From: Calothrix sp. NIES-4105
Lineage (GTDB): Bacteria; Cyanobacteriota; Cyanobacteriia; Cyanobacteriales; Nostocaceae
NCBI RefSeq assembly: GCF_002368415.1
Contig: NZ_AP018290.1
Coordinates: forward strand, 9,105,717 to 9,169,716
DNA length: 64,000 nucleotides
Reading direction: 5' to 3'
The notes below the pieces were generated by a model that was given only the letters and a program-made list of their open reading frames with translations, made no database searches and was not told the DNA's origin. Shown here one piece after another: positions 9,475 to 18,396 of this stretch. The position numbers were made by a program, and so were the translations under genes. The number at the start of each line of letters is the position of its first letter. Positions within the stretch are counted from its first letter, which is position 1.

Positions 9475-9984
9475 TTATTGCTCGTCTTCTTTCAGCTTCT
9501 CGTAGCTTTTTTGCAAACGGTTAAGTTCAGCTTCTGCTTGTTTAAGGAGAATATCCCAATCATCCGGAGGGTAGTCATTTTGAAGCATTTTTTTAAAGAC
9601 TCGGTAAGCGTCAGTCTTACTGTCATAAGCTCGCTTAGATTTTTCATCATTGACCCAAACGAATATAATTATCCTACTTTCTTGGTGATACCTAAAGAAC
9701 AGTCTATATTGTTGAAAAAATTTGGCTCGGAACCAATGTTTATACTTATCGCCTAGAGTCGCACCTTGACGATACTCGTTACGTGTAGGTTCAGTAGGAA
9801 TAACTTCAAATACAAGTTTAATGATGGCGGCTAAACGTTTTGTAGTATTTTTTTTATGGTAATTTTGAGGGTCGTTTTGACGCAGAAGTTCAACAGAATT
9901 CAAAAGCTCCTCAAGTTCGTCAAGAAAAAGCGGATGGGCAAAAATACTCCACCCATTAATTACTAATGGTTGACTTGTAGACAA
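9475..9984 (-). CDS. yhaV: YhaV-family type II toxin (ribonuclease)
   Basis: A 169-residue protein with the YhaV layout: NGWSIFAHPLFLDELEELL at the N-terminus, a central KLVFEVIPTEPTRNEYRQG, and the core RAKFFQQYRLFFRYH followed by FVWVNDEKSKRAYDSKTDAY near the C-terminus. YhaV is a RelE-fold ribonuclease that slows growth by cleaving RNA and is neutralised by PrlF. The antitoxin gene precedes it by two bases, so they form one operon. The C-terminal helical, charged tail is somewhat long but acceptable. Confidence 0.88.
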   Translation of the reverse strand: MSTSQPLVINGWSIFAHPLFLDELEELLNSVELLRQNDPQNYHKKNTTKRLAAIIKLVFEVIPTEPTRNEYRQGATLGDKYKHWFRAKFFQQYRLFFRYHQESRIIIFVWVNDEKSKRAYDSKTDAYRVFKKMLQNDYPPDDWDILLKQAEAELNRLQKSYEKLKEDEQ

Positions 9985-9986
9985 AT

Positions 9987-10319
9987 TTACTCATCCTCAT
10001 CAGACAAGGGTACATCGATATCAAACTCAACATCAGCCACTAAGGACTGGGCACGTCTGAGCAAATCAGAAGTGATTGGTTTAATTCGCTGAGGATTATT
10101 TTTGATATCTTTGGCAAGAAAATCCAAAAACTCTCCAAGCACTGGGTCATTTTCCACATCGTCAGCATTTGAAATAATGACTTGACCATTTGGCTGAATT
10201 GCGTAATGAATTTTATCGCGCTTATTTAAGCCCAAGGCTTTTCGCACACTTTCAGGAATTGTGGTTTGGTATCGGTCAGTAAGAGTGGATTCTGCTTGAA
10301 AAGTAAAATCTTTAGCCAT
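9987..10319 (-). CDS. prlF: PrlF/SohA-family antitoxin
   Basis: A 110-residue protein with an AbrB/SpoVT-type swapped-hairpin DNA-binding N-terminus (STLTDRYQTTIPESVRKALG, then DKIHYAIQPNGQVIIS). The C-terminal region that wraps the toxin includes DPVLGEFLDFLAKDI. It binds and inhibits YhaV and probably represses the operon. It is the first gene of the two-gene unit, the standard antitoxin-first order. Confidence 0.88.
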   Translation of the reverse strand: MAKDFTFQAESTLTDRYQTTIPESVRKALGLNKRDKIHYAIQPNGQVIISNADDVENDPVLGEFLDFLAKDIKNNPQRIKPITSDLLRRAQSLVADVEFDIDVPLSDEDE

Positions 10320-11171
10320 AGTGCTTTCAAGTTAATTTGGCAGATTCTACAGAATATAGTAATGCAATTGCATTGTAAGCGTCAAGAACAGTATTATTCA
10401 TTGCGGTTCTTGCGTCCAGTCTCGAATCCCCAAACGAGGCGAAGTTTAAACCTTTTCACAAGGTTTAATTATAAACTCTTGTGTTCAAGGTAAGGGCGCC
10501 GTTCCGGACATTCATCTTCAAAAAAGACTACTAGTTCTCCCGATACTATCTGGCGCAAGGTGCGCTTGAAGCCACGCTGTGATTTCTATTTTTTTTAGCT
10601 ACAGTAATCCGTCAACCAAGTGGGACAAATTACAAAGTTACTCCGATGCAATGGTGCCGGGTTTATGAACTTAAAGCAAGTAGAAAACTTTCGCGCGTCC
10701 CGGTAATCAACAAATAAAAGAATGATTTCACGGTGCCTGCTACCATGCGTTCAAGTTGCTTAGGCTATTTGAGGTGCCTCGCACTTGCAAGGTTGAAAGT
10801 TGGTTTAGGAACGAATTGAGACTGAATAGCGGCACTTATGCTATTCAAATAGAAGAGTCTAAAACTCACTAGTCTTATAGAGCTTACAGATGCCTTCTAG
10901 TAAATCTAGGAGTTTAGAAAAGCGCGCATATTGATGGGAGGTACATTACACCCCTAGCTTAGTAATCTGATTTGGTAATGCAAGGAGCGTCCAATACCTT
11001 TACTTTTCAACTCATTCTCGGCTAGCATAAAGCCTAAAAAATTGTATTTGTATAGTGCTTGTAACTACAAATATTTGCATGTTTTACAAGCACTAAATTT
11101 ACAATTGTCTTTTAACTACAACCGCCAGGAAAATATCTACGATTCGTATATGATACCTACGTAATAGAAAG
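10320..11171. other. Long non-coding region between prlF promoter and Z1 gene end
   Basis: About 850 bp without a credible gene. The left ~150 bp should hold the prlF-yhaV promoter. From about 10500 to 11000 composition is less AT-rich than typical intergenic DNA here and contains several short inverted repeats (for example AATAGC...GCTATT near 10828-10848, and GAGGTGCCTC near 10770). It might encode a structured RNA or be debris of a lost partner gene; I could not recognise either. Confidence 0.5.
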
Positions 11172-13391
11172 CTAAGAAGGCATTGTTAAGTTAAGACCAC
11201 CTTGATTCTGACTAATCCAATCGTTTCCCATTTTTCGCGGAACCCATATTGAAATTACAGGTATATTTTCAATTATTTTTTCTTCAGATTCTACATTTAG
11301 TTTATGAATTTGAATTGTTAACCTATCTTTTATCATGATTTGTCTATCACCTGGGTATTTATCCCAAACATCGGAATCTGCTCTCCCTTGAAATAAATTT
11401 AATCTACTCATATTCTTAACACTTCTTAAGCGTTTCCTACCCTTGTCCATAAGATATATATCGCAAAGTTCGTCTGGATTTTCTTCCAAATAACTCTGTA
11501 CTTGTAACATTAGCCCGGTTAATCGTTGTGAATCGTTAGGGTGTGTTGTACGAAACTTTATAATAAGTTGTTCAAATGTATTTAAAAGAGAGATATCAGT
11601 TGCAAAAAAATGCTTATTGACTGGTACTTTTCCAAATATCTTTTCGTCAGTATAGCTTAACTGCAACCAAAATGTATCTACAACTTCTTGATTTTTTATA
11701 ATAGTATCTTCATCTGAGTCATAAGGATAATTTGGAATATACCAATCATTACTAAATCCGCCTGCTGTTAAGGGTAAATCTAACACATTACCTCTAGTTG
11801 GCTTAAGAGAATTATCTAGGAAAAAGGCACGTTTCCATTCTGACAATGGTTTGCCTCTATATTTTTTCAACTGATAGCGTATATTTTCTTCATGTTCTAC
11901 GTAAGTTATAAATGCATCTTTTACGTCCTTTTCCAGGAATACGCGGCAGTAACCTAAGTATGAGCGTTTGTATCCAAAGAAACGCGCTCTTTGTTGAAGT
12001 GTATCAGCATTGCCAACACCTGCTCCTCTTGGCATATAAGTTATAGTCAAACCTTCGATTGTAAAACCTCTATCCATTGCTTGTCCACCAACAAGGATGT
12101 GGGCATATTCATTTTTCCAATCTATTTGGGGTGTTTTACCTCCAGTAGCATTTATCTCTTGGATATTTGTCTGATTTATAGCACGTGGAAGAGCTTCAAC
12201 AAGCTCTTTAAAAGATGGTAGATTAGGCACTGTTTTAACTAAATCATTGTAGGCAATTTTAAAAGCTTCTAGCAATTTTATACGTTCTGGCTCATGTATA
12301 TCCTTGCCTAAAGCTTTCTTCCATTGGTTATTTATCTGTCTAGCCCAATGAAAGTATTCTCCATGAGGAGCCGTATTTCGTGATGGATGAACCATCATTG
12401 AGCGGTTTCCTCTGCTTTTATCCTGTATATAACCAGCTGCTACTCCAAGATAAAAGAGCATCGAAGCGTATAAGAAGGTTTCAGGAGGTTCAATAACCTC
12501 ATTATTTTTAGTTGGAATTTCTTTGGAAGGGATAGTTTTTATGAGATGTAAGTCGTTATTTAAGAAAAACTCTTTTCCTCCAGTATAGTTTGCACCAGGA
12601 CTTAGGGCTTCAGCAAAATCAGGTGATAATACATCAGCTATATTTATTAGCAATGGAGCTTGAGGTGTTGCTGTATATTGCAGAAAGGAATGATGAGGAA
12701 GTAATTGTTTAAGCTCGATTATATTACGATAAATCGTACTCATTAACCCCTCGTTTACTTTGTTATTAAGTCCTGCTTGATCTGCTTCATCATCAATTAT
12801 AAGCACAGGTACTCCCTCTAAATTAAGGCTACGAAGTAGGTTGTTTAAGTGTTGTAGGTGATCACTCTGCTTCATTACTGTCAAAAGTGCTATTTCTTTT
12901 TCATCCTCCAGGATTGAAGGGTCATCCCATGTGTCTAGAGAGCTTTGAATATTTTGGCGTTTATTTTCTCGTGGATTTTCAAAATACTTCCATCTACGAT
13001 CCTCACGCGTATCCCAACGCAAATCCTTTTTTAGCCTGTCGTTAGATTGTTTGAACAAATTTGTCTTTGTTCCTCCTATAATAATCACCATACGATAACC
13101 ATTATCACAAGCTAAAGCTGTAACTGTAGTAAAGGACATTGTTTTACCACTTTGTACATATCCGGTTACTAGCCCTGTCTTGCTACCACAGGCTAATTTT
13201 GGCGACACACATCGCTTTATTATATCAATCGCCTCATCCAGTATTCTTGTTTCACTTTCTATATCACAAAGATTAAGATGCTCAAATAAATCCTTCGTCT
13301 CTTTGCCTACGACTGGAGACCATAAATCCTTTGGCTCCTGCGCTTCAGTCATATTTACCGTTTTTTCCAGGGTTTCTGAATAACTGTTCAT
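11172..13391 (-). CDS. Z1-domain superfamily II ATPase
   Basis: A 739-residue cytosolic ATPase. Walker A is GYVQSGKT (residues 77-84), Walker B is VPVLIIDDEADQ (DDEAD at 200-204), and the Z1-typical QYTATPQAPLL motif follows near 238. The helicase-like C-lobe contains GGQAMDRGFTIEGLTITY and a QQRARFFGYK arginine motif. Z1 ATPases are known from putative restriction/defence loci, usually beside MORC/MutL-type ATPases and a PD-(D/E)xK nuclease; those partners are absent here. The gene is divergent from an HTH-pentapeptide gene over a shared 114-bp promoter region. A role in DNA remodelling during defence is inferred. Confidence 0.82.
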   Translation of the reverse strand: MNSYSETLEKTVNMTEAQEPKDLWSPVVGKETKDLFEHLNLCDIESETRILDEAIDIIKRCVSPKLACGSKTGLVTGYVQSGKTMSFTTVTALACDNGYRMVIIIGGTKTNLFKQSNDRLKKDLRWDTREDRRWKYFENPRENKRQNIQSSLDTWDDPSILEDEKEIALLTVMKQSDHLQHLNNLLRSLNLEGVPVLIIDDEADQAGLNNKVNEGLMSTIYRNIIELKQLLPHHSFLQYTATPQAPLLINIADVLSPDFAEALSPGANYTGGKEFFLNNDLHLIKTIPSKEIPTKNNEVIEPPETFLYASMLFYLGVAAGYIQDKSRGNRSMMVHPSRNTAPHGEYFHWARQINNQWKKALGKDIHEPERIKLLEAFKIAYNDLVKTVPNLPSFKELVEALPRAINQTNIQEINATGGKTPQIDWKNEYAHILVGGQAMDRGFTIEGLTITYMPRGAGVGNADTLQQRARFFGYKRSYLGYCRVFLEKDVKDAFITYVEHEENIRYQLKKYRGKPLSEWKRAFFLDNSLKPTRGNVLDLPLTAGGFSNDWYIPNYPYDSDEDTIIKNQEVVDTFWLQLSYTDEKIFGKVPVNKHFFATDISLLNTFEQLIIKFRTTHPNDSQRLTGLMLQVQSYLEENPDELCDIYLMDKGRKRLRSVKNMSRLNLFQGRADSDVWDKYPGDRQIMIKDRLTIQIHKLNVESEEKIIENIPVISIWVPRKMGNDWISQNQGGLNLTMPS

Positions 13392-13412
13392 AGTTGCGCT
13401 TCCATATATTAC

Positions 13413-13459
13413 TAACGCTATAATATAAACACTAGCGTGACTAAGTTCTACTAGCGTTA
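13413..13459. promoter_or_regulatory. Three operator-like repeats in a divergent promoter
   Basis: TAACGCTA at 13413-13420, TAGCGTGA at 13433-13440 and TAGCGTTA at 13452-13459; the first is the exact inverse of the third. Centre spacing is 19-20 bp, roughly two helical turns. A TATAAT sits at 13419-13424. The site lies between the Z1 gene and the HTH-pentapeptide gene, so binding by the HTH protein to control both is a natural inference. Confidence 0.55.
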
Positions 13460-13505
13460 CTGTGGATTATACTCTTTTTTACCACGTAAGACAACATAAA
13501 GCACC

Positions 13506-14681
13506 ATGAAGAAAATTCGTTGTAATCTAAGGTATTTAATGGAAAAGCGCGAACTGTCTCAATATCAACTGGCTAAGGAGACAGGTCTTAGCATCAATGC
13601 CATCGGCAGGCTTTATAAAGAGGAGTTTGACCGCATTGATTGCAACACGGCTGAAGTGCTGTGTAATTACTTCAACTGTGACTTATGTAAACTTTTTCCC
13701 TTAGAGACAGCTTTTTCTAACCGAATAACAGATTCTGAGTTTCGTAAACGGTATGCAGATGGGGAGAGAGATTTTTCTGAAGTAGACCTAAGCAAAGTTG
13801 ATCTAAGTGGATTAAGTTTTCAAGATTTAAATTTGACAGGAGCAATACTGAGGCAGGTAATATTTCGTAATATAAATTTAATAAATGCAAATCTAGACAA
13901 AGCAGACTTAACAGAAGCTGATTTAGAAGGAGCAATTCTTGAAAAAGTGTCTTTAAATACTGCAAAGCTTAATAAAGCTAATCTCAAAGCAGCCCAGTTA
14001 ACCTATGTTGAACTAAAAGATGCAGAACTCGGTGAAGTCTTGCTGCAAAATAGCAAGTTTCATTGGTCGGACTTAAATGGTGCAATTTTGACAGCAGCAA
14101 AGTTAAATAACGCACAAATAGTTAGAGGTAATTTTGAAAAAGCAGACTTAACTAATGCTGAGTTAAGAAACGTGGACTTAAAATGGACGGATTTACGGGA
14201 AGTTAAGCTTGGTAGTTCTGATTTGAGTGGTGCTAAAGTAGAAGCAAGTTGTTTGATAGGCGCCGATCTTCGCAATGCTAACCTTAATAATGCCTGTTTC
14301 AGCTTAACTGACCTTACTTTCGCTAATTTGAGCCATGCTGATCTTATAAGAACTAAATTTGATGATACTAACCTTAGTTATGCTAATTTAAGCCTAACTA
14401 ACCTTACTCTTACTATTCTTAATCAGGCTAGCTTGGTAAATGCTAACTTAAAGGATTGCAATTTAGGTGGTTGCAATTTAAGCGGTGTTAATTTGAGTTA
14501 TGCTGACCTTACTAGTGTAAATCTAAGAAATGCTACTCTCAAGGGCGCTAAACTGAGTCATGCAAAACTAAAATTTACTGATCTTAGATATGCTGACCTT
14601 CTTAACACAGATTTAAGCAGTACCAATTTAGATGATGCATATCTTGAAGGAGCAACAATGCCTGATGGCAACATTAGTTAA
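13506..14681 (+). CDS. XRE-type HTH fused to pentapeptide-repeat protein
   Basis: A 391-residue fusion. Residues ~1-65 are a Cro/C1 HTH (REKELSQYQLAKETGLSIN-like core: LSQYQLAKETGLSINAIGRL, then NYFNCDLCKLF). From ~85 to the end are about 55 pentapeptide units of A(D/N)LXX type (for example LINANLDKADLTEADLEGA), expected to form a right-handed quadrilateral beta-helix. Such helices in MfpA/Qnr imitate DNA, while others are structural. It is divergently transcribed from the Z1 ATPase. I infer that it regulates that gene and may also be its partner; neither is shown by the sequence alone. Confidence 0.85.
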   Translation: MKKIRCNLRYLMEKRELSQYQLAKETGLSINAIGRLYKEEFDRIDCNTAEVLCNYFNCDLCKLFPLETAFSNRITDSEFRKRYADGERDFSEVDLSKVDLSGLSFQDLNLTGAILRQVIFRNINLINANLDKADLTEADLEGAILEKVSLNTAKLNKANLKAAQLTYVELKDAELGEVLLQNSKFHWSDLNGAILTAAKLNNAQIVRGNFEKADLTNAELRNVDLKWTDLREVKLGSSDLSGAKVEASCLIGADLRNANLNNACFSLTDLTFANLSHADLIRTKFDDTNLSYANLSLTNLTLTILNQASLVNANLKDCNLGGCNLSGVNLSYADLTSVNLRNATLKGAKLSHAKLKFTDLRYADLLNTDLSSTNLDDAYLEGATMPDGNIS

Positions 14682-14913
14682 GTATAATTTAATACTTTTA
14701 TTTTAAATACCTAATAAATAAGAGTAGTTAATAACTTAACTTATCCTTAAATTTGTTTGTCAGACACTTAAAAGTTTTGGACTTATATTTTATTGAGGTA
14801 AGTCATAGATACCAGCGCCACATTCAAAAGGCGCCCGCAAGACTTACAATTTCCAGAGCAAGAAATAGTCCAGGGCAATTAGTGATACGCTTTGTAGGCG
14901 CCAAGAACGCTAT

Positions 14914-15423
14914 ATGACTGTGTTGAATAAATATAGGCGCCACATCAAAACAAACAGGCGCCTGCGATTAGCAAGTAGTAAAATAGTAGAAGGCAAAATA
15001 CCCGTAGCTATCGAGTACTTACCAAAGATGTCACTAATCGAACTTTTAGAATATGGTGATTGGCGCTCTTCCCTTCGTAGGAGCTTTGAGGGAGCAATTC
15101 GTTTATTACAAACAGACAGATTTGGTCGATGTTCCAGTGCCGTCGATGATGTCAAAATTTGGTTAGTTTCAGGTGGCGTGAGTCGTGTCAAACTTCAACT
15201 TGATCGAGAGATGAAATACCGCCGTTTGGAAGAAGACCACCGACAGGAGATTCGTGATTTCTTGGGTCAACTGGTACAAAAAAACCAGCGTACTCTATTA
15301 CAATTGATGGCTGACCGCATCATTCCTTGGGATAAATCTGATTTTTTGGCGACTTGCAATATCTCAGAATCAGATTTTGACGAAATGTTAGAACAAATTG
15401 CATCCGGCGCCAATCATGAGTGA
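14914..15423 (+). CDS. Hypothetical helical protein
   Basis: A 169-residue, charged, probably all-helical protein (SLIELLEYGDWRSSLRRSFEG, then RLEEDHRQEIRDFLGQLVQK). No family was recognised. The region just upstream (14815-14960) is unusually rich in GGCGCC. A 44-residue frame starts inside its last codons, indicating translational coupling. Confidence 0.55.
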   Translation: MTVLNKYRRHIKTNRRLRLASSKIVEGKIPVAIEYLPKMSLIELLEYGDWRSSLRRSFEGAIRLLQTDRFGRCSSAVDDVKIWLVSGGVSRVKLQLDREMKYRRLEEDHRQEIRDFLGQLVQKNQRTLLQLMADRIIPWDKSDFLATCNISESDFDEMLEQIASGANHE

Positions 15424-15550
15424 AACTTGGATGTTAGCTAACGGCTATTCTCAAGAAGATATTAACCATATTTATCAAATTATTGATGAGTGGCTTGTCA
15501 AAAATGGATTAAGTCGATCTGTAGTTCCTAACAACCCTAGTTTGAACTAA
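15416..15550 (+). CDS. Small hypothetical protein overlapping upstream gene
   Basis: A 44-residue frame (MSETWMLANGYSQEDINHIY...) starting 8 bp before the end of the preceding gene. The acidic, helical composition and the overlap suggest a real coupled small protein rather than a shadow, but no family is recognised. Confidence 0.4.
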   Translation: MSETWMLANGYSQEDINHIYQIIDEWLVKNGLSRSVVPNNPSLN

Positions 15551-15647
15551 TATTTTAAGTACTTATGTTCGTAGTGTTTCAGGCGCCACAATTGTTTAAG
15601 ATGATGACGACTCAAGACAATTACGATTAAATTTAACTTCTTGCAAT

Positions 15648-16403
15648 ATGACCAAAATCGCATTAATTACAGGGGGCAGCCGAGGTCTTGGTAAAGACAT
15701 GGCTTTGCGTCTGGCTCAAACCAAATGTGACATTATAATTACTTACCAATCAAAGCTAGAAGAAGCCAATAATGTAGTGTCTCAAATCAGAGAAATGGGA
15801 CAGAGGGCTACTGCTTTAAAACTTGATGTGGGGGAAGTCAAGAGTTTTGATGATTTTGTATCTAAGTTAGAAGCTGTATTATTACAAGAGTTTGAAACAG
15901 ACAAGCTGGATTTTTTAATTAATAATGCTGGCATCGGCGCCACCATTCCAATTGCCCAGGTAACGGAAGAGGATTTTGATCAGCTTGTAAATATTCATTT
16001 CAAGGGAGTGTATTTTTTGACCCAAAAGCTTTTACCACACATGAATGACGGAGGTAGAATTATTAATATTTCGAGTGGTACAACTCGCTTCGCTAATCCC
16101 GGTTACTCGGTTTACGCTTCTGCTAAAAGCGCCATTGAGACTTTTACCCGCTATCTTGCGTCAGAAGTAGGAGCAAGAGGAATTACCGCGAATGTACTGG
16201 CGCCTGGAGCGATTGAAACCGACTTTAACAACGCTACTGTCCGCTCCAATCCCCAAATTAAAGGTATGATAGCCTCTAATACTGCTTTGGGTAGGGTGGG
16301 ACAAGCCGAAGACATTGGTGGAATTGTAGCTTTTTTGTGTTCACGTGATGCCGGATGGATTAACGGTCAAAGAATTGAAGCCAGCGGTGGAGTGTTTCTT
16401 TAA
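15648..16403 (+). CDS. SDR-family NAD(P)-dependent oxidoreductase
   Basis: A 251-residue classical short-chain dehydrogenase/reductase. The cofactor motif is TGGSRGLG (about 9-16), NNAG is present at about 90, the catalytic serine lies in ISSGTTRF and the YxxxK dyad in YSVYASAKSA; the PGAIETDF loop follows. It resembles FabG-like 3-oxoacyl reductases and sugar/alcohol dehydrogenases. The substrate is unknown. An acyltransferase remnant follows, hinting at a former lipid or polyketide-type locus. Confidence 0.9.
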   Translation: MTKIALITGGSRGLGKDMALRLAQTKCDIIITYQSKLEEANNVVSQIREMGQRATALKLDVGEVKSFDDFVSKLEAVLLQEFETDKLDFLINNAGIGATIPIAQVTEEDFDQLVNIHFKGVYFLTQKLLPHMNDGGRIINISSGTTRFANPGYSVYASAKSAIETFTRYLASEVGARGITANVLAPGAIETDFNNATVRSNPQIKGMIASNTALGRVGQAEDIGGIVAFLCSRDAGWINGQRIEASGGVFL

Positions 16404-16468
16404 GTATTTGGGGAGCGCATTCATTTCAGGCGCCACAAATTAATTAGGGTGCATACCTTATTCAAGAG

Positions 16469-17274
16469 TTGATGCCAAAATCGATGCAGGGCAAACTAGG
16501 AGCAATAAAGGGCTTTTTATCTTTGCTAAGATTAAAGTTAAAACTTATGAAGCATAGCGCTCTATCGATGAATTTTGAAGAGTGTGTACCCATTGAACAG
16601 CGTCTTTGCGGGGTGGTTAATAGGAAATTAAGTAAAGATGTCACTACAATGTTAGTGACTGCCTGCCGAAAGGAAAAAACAACTGTACAGAGTGCTTTGT
16701 GTGCTGCGTTAATGTTTGCGGCAGCAAAAATAATTCGCTCCGAATATGAAGGAAATTTACGCATAAGTTGCCGCTCATATGTCGATTTGCGAAAACGTTT
16801 TAAACCCGAAGTAAATCGTGAAAACTTAGGTGTATTAGCTTCATCTATTACCTCATTTCACAACGTAGATATAAATATGCCTTTTTGGGATTTAGCGCGA
16901 GATGTTAGACAACAATTGGAAATAGGTTTAAAAAGTGAAGATATCTTCAGTATAATTGTAATGACTAGAAAGATTTATGAATCTCTTCTATCTCGACCAA
17001 ATGAAGCACCTGTAACTGTAAGTGTTACTAATGTTGGTCGAGTAGAAATTACCGATGATTATGGTTTATTTAAGCTTGAAGAAATCAGCTTTGTTCCAGC
17101 ACAAGCAGTTTTTGGGGGTGTTTTTACTGCTGCTGTTACAACATTCCCTGCGTAACAATGGTTTTAAACTTTCCCTTTTCTAAGCCTTCTATCAGCCAAG
17201 AAAGAATAGAAACACTAGCTTCGGATGTAATTTCTTGTCTTGTTAATGTTTGTAACAACGATGCATGTGCTTGA
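16469..17274 (+). pseudogene. Fragment of condensation/PapA-like acyltransferase, frameshifted
   Basis: The frame from 16469 (TTG then ATG) encodes the C-terminal half of a condensation-superfamily acyltransferase, ending with VTVSVTNVGRVEI and EEISFVPAQAVFGGVFTAAV. The N-terminal half, with the HHxxxDG catalytic motif, is absent; in-frame stops lie directly upstream. After TAA at 17153-17155 the family sequence resumes in another frame at 17158-17274 (MVLNFPFSKPSISQERIETL, then ASDVISCLVN), so the tail has been cut off by a frameshift. Two independent lesions argue for a dead gene. Confidence 0.7.
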
Positions 17275-17429
17275 TTTTACAGGCGTGAGTTAAACATCAT
17301 TTGAATTAATAGGGCGCCCTTCTTTCATGAAAATCATAGATAGCTTTTACTTTGGCATTGAGCGCAAATTACAAAGTTTTTAAATACAAAGTAACTAGTT
17401 TAAACTGGCGCCACTCCTGTTCGTAGTTT

Positions 17430-17747
17430 ATGAGGAATGGCGCCAAAACTATATTAAAGAAACCTTTCAATAAGAGTATTATAAATCAATCTGCGCTCAT
17501 AGAATTTAGTGAAGATGATTTTACTATAGAAGCTAAAGTCATAAGGTATCAAGTCAAGAAGAAATATTTACATATAGTTGTAAATTTTCAAAATGTATCC
17601 TTGATGCAAAATCGTTGTTTAGTTGAAATGTTATACTGCAATCTGAACTGGTGGAAACAACGTAAAAAACCTGGTTTCACCGATTCTTTTTTAGCTTTGA
17701 TGACAGCAACATTAACTTTAAGACCTGTATCCAATTCATATAAATAA
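17430..17747 (+). pseudogene. C-terminal fragment resembling cellulose-synthase-like glycosyltransferase
   Basis: A 105-residue frame resembles the PilZ-containing tail of BcsA-like family 2 glycosyltransferases: LIEFSEDDFTIEAKVIRY, then HIVVNFQNVSLMQNRCLVEM, a CNLNWWKQRKKPG segment and a hydrophobic end ending in LRPV. The membrane-embedded catalytic part (about 600 residues) is missing. It is probably gene debris; a stand-alone PilZ-like protein is the alternative. Confidence 0.45.
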
Positions 17748-18065
17748 CAAAAACCCTGTTTTCTTGTAGCATAGGCGTCTCGCCTGTGTATTCATGTATT
17801 TTTATTTACCACAGAGACACAGAGACACAGAGACACAGAGGGAAAAGAGGGAAAAGGAATAACAAAACATAAATATTGAGAAATGTATACGAGTTAGCTT
17901 TCGCCTACCCAGCAGTTCAAGGTATTGTAATTAATGTCGTAATTTTATAGTTGCTGCCAATCAATGTAGCTTCTACTACATCACTATATAAATTAGACAT
18001 TCACTATCATTATCCTATACAATTGACTAAAACTGAAATTGTATAAAGTTGCTGGATAATTGACA
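17748..18065. repeat. Intergenic region with GTAGCATAGGCGTCTCGCC repeat and CACAGAGA tract
   Basis: At 17767-17789 is GTAGCATAGGCGTCTCGCCTGTG, followed by four CACAGAGA units (17812-17840). The same head-to-tail pair recurs at 52471-52520. The rest up to 18065 is AT-rich and presumably promoter for the next gene. Confidence 0.7.
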
Positions 18066-18395
18066 ATGAAGCTATCGTTTAAAGACATCACATTTATTAT
18101 AGAAGCAATCAATAATTTAATCAAACTATATCAAGAACGTTTAAATAATCTTAGTCTTGATGAGCGTGAAGCTTCAGATATTGGTAATGATTATATTTTT
18201 TTAGAGACGCTTCGAGATGATTTGGTGAAAAGTTTGAAGCAAAACTCAGATATTCAACTAAGTTATGCTCCAACACCAGTGTCTATAGAAGAGTTGATAA
18301 TCCCGGTTTTACAGTTACCAATTAGTCAGCGCTTGGCTTTGGTAGATGCAATTACGCAATCAATTAGATTGGAATTACGATTAAATAATCCTTAG
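18066..18395 (+). CDS. Hypothetical protein
   Basis: A 109-residue acidic helical protein from the ATG at 18066 (a TTG two codons upstream is possible). The C-terminal piece IEELIIPVLQLPISQRLALV resembles short segments of cyanobacterial antitoxin-like proteins, but no toxin gene adjoins it. It converges on the gene at 18397 with one base between the stops. Confidence 0.5.
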   Translation: MKLSFKDITFIIEAINNLIKLYQERLNNLSLDEREASDIGNDYIFLETLRDDLVKSLKQNSDIQLSYAPTPVSIEELIIPVLQLPISQRLALVDAITQSIRLELRLNNP

Positions 18396-18396
18396 A

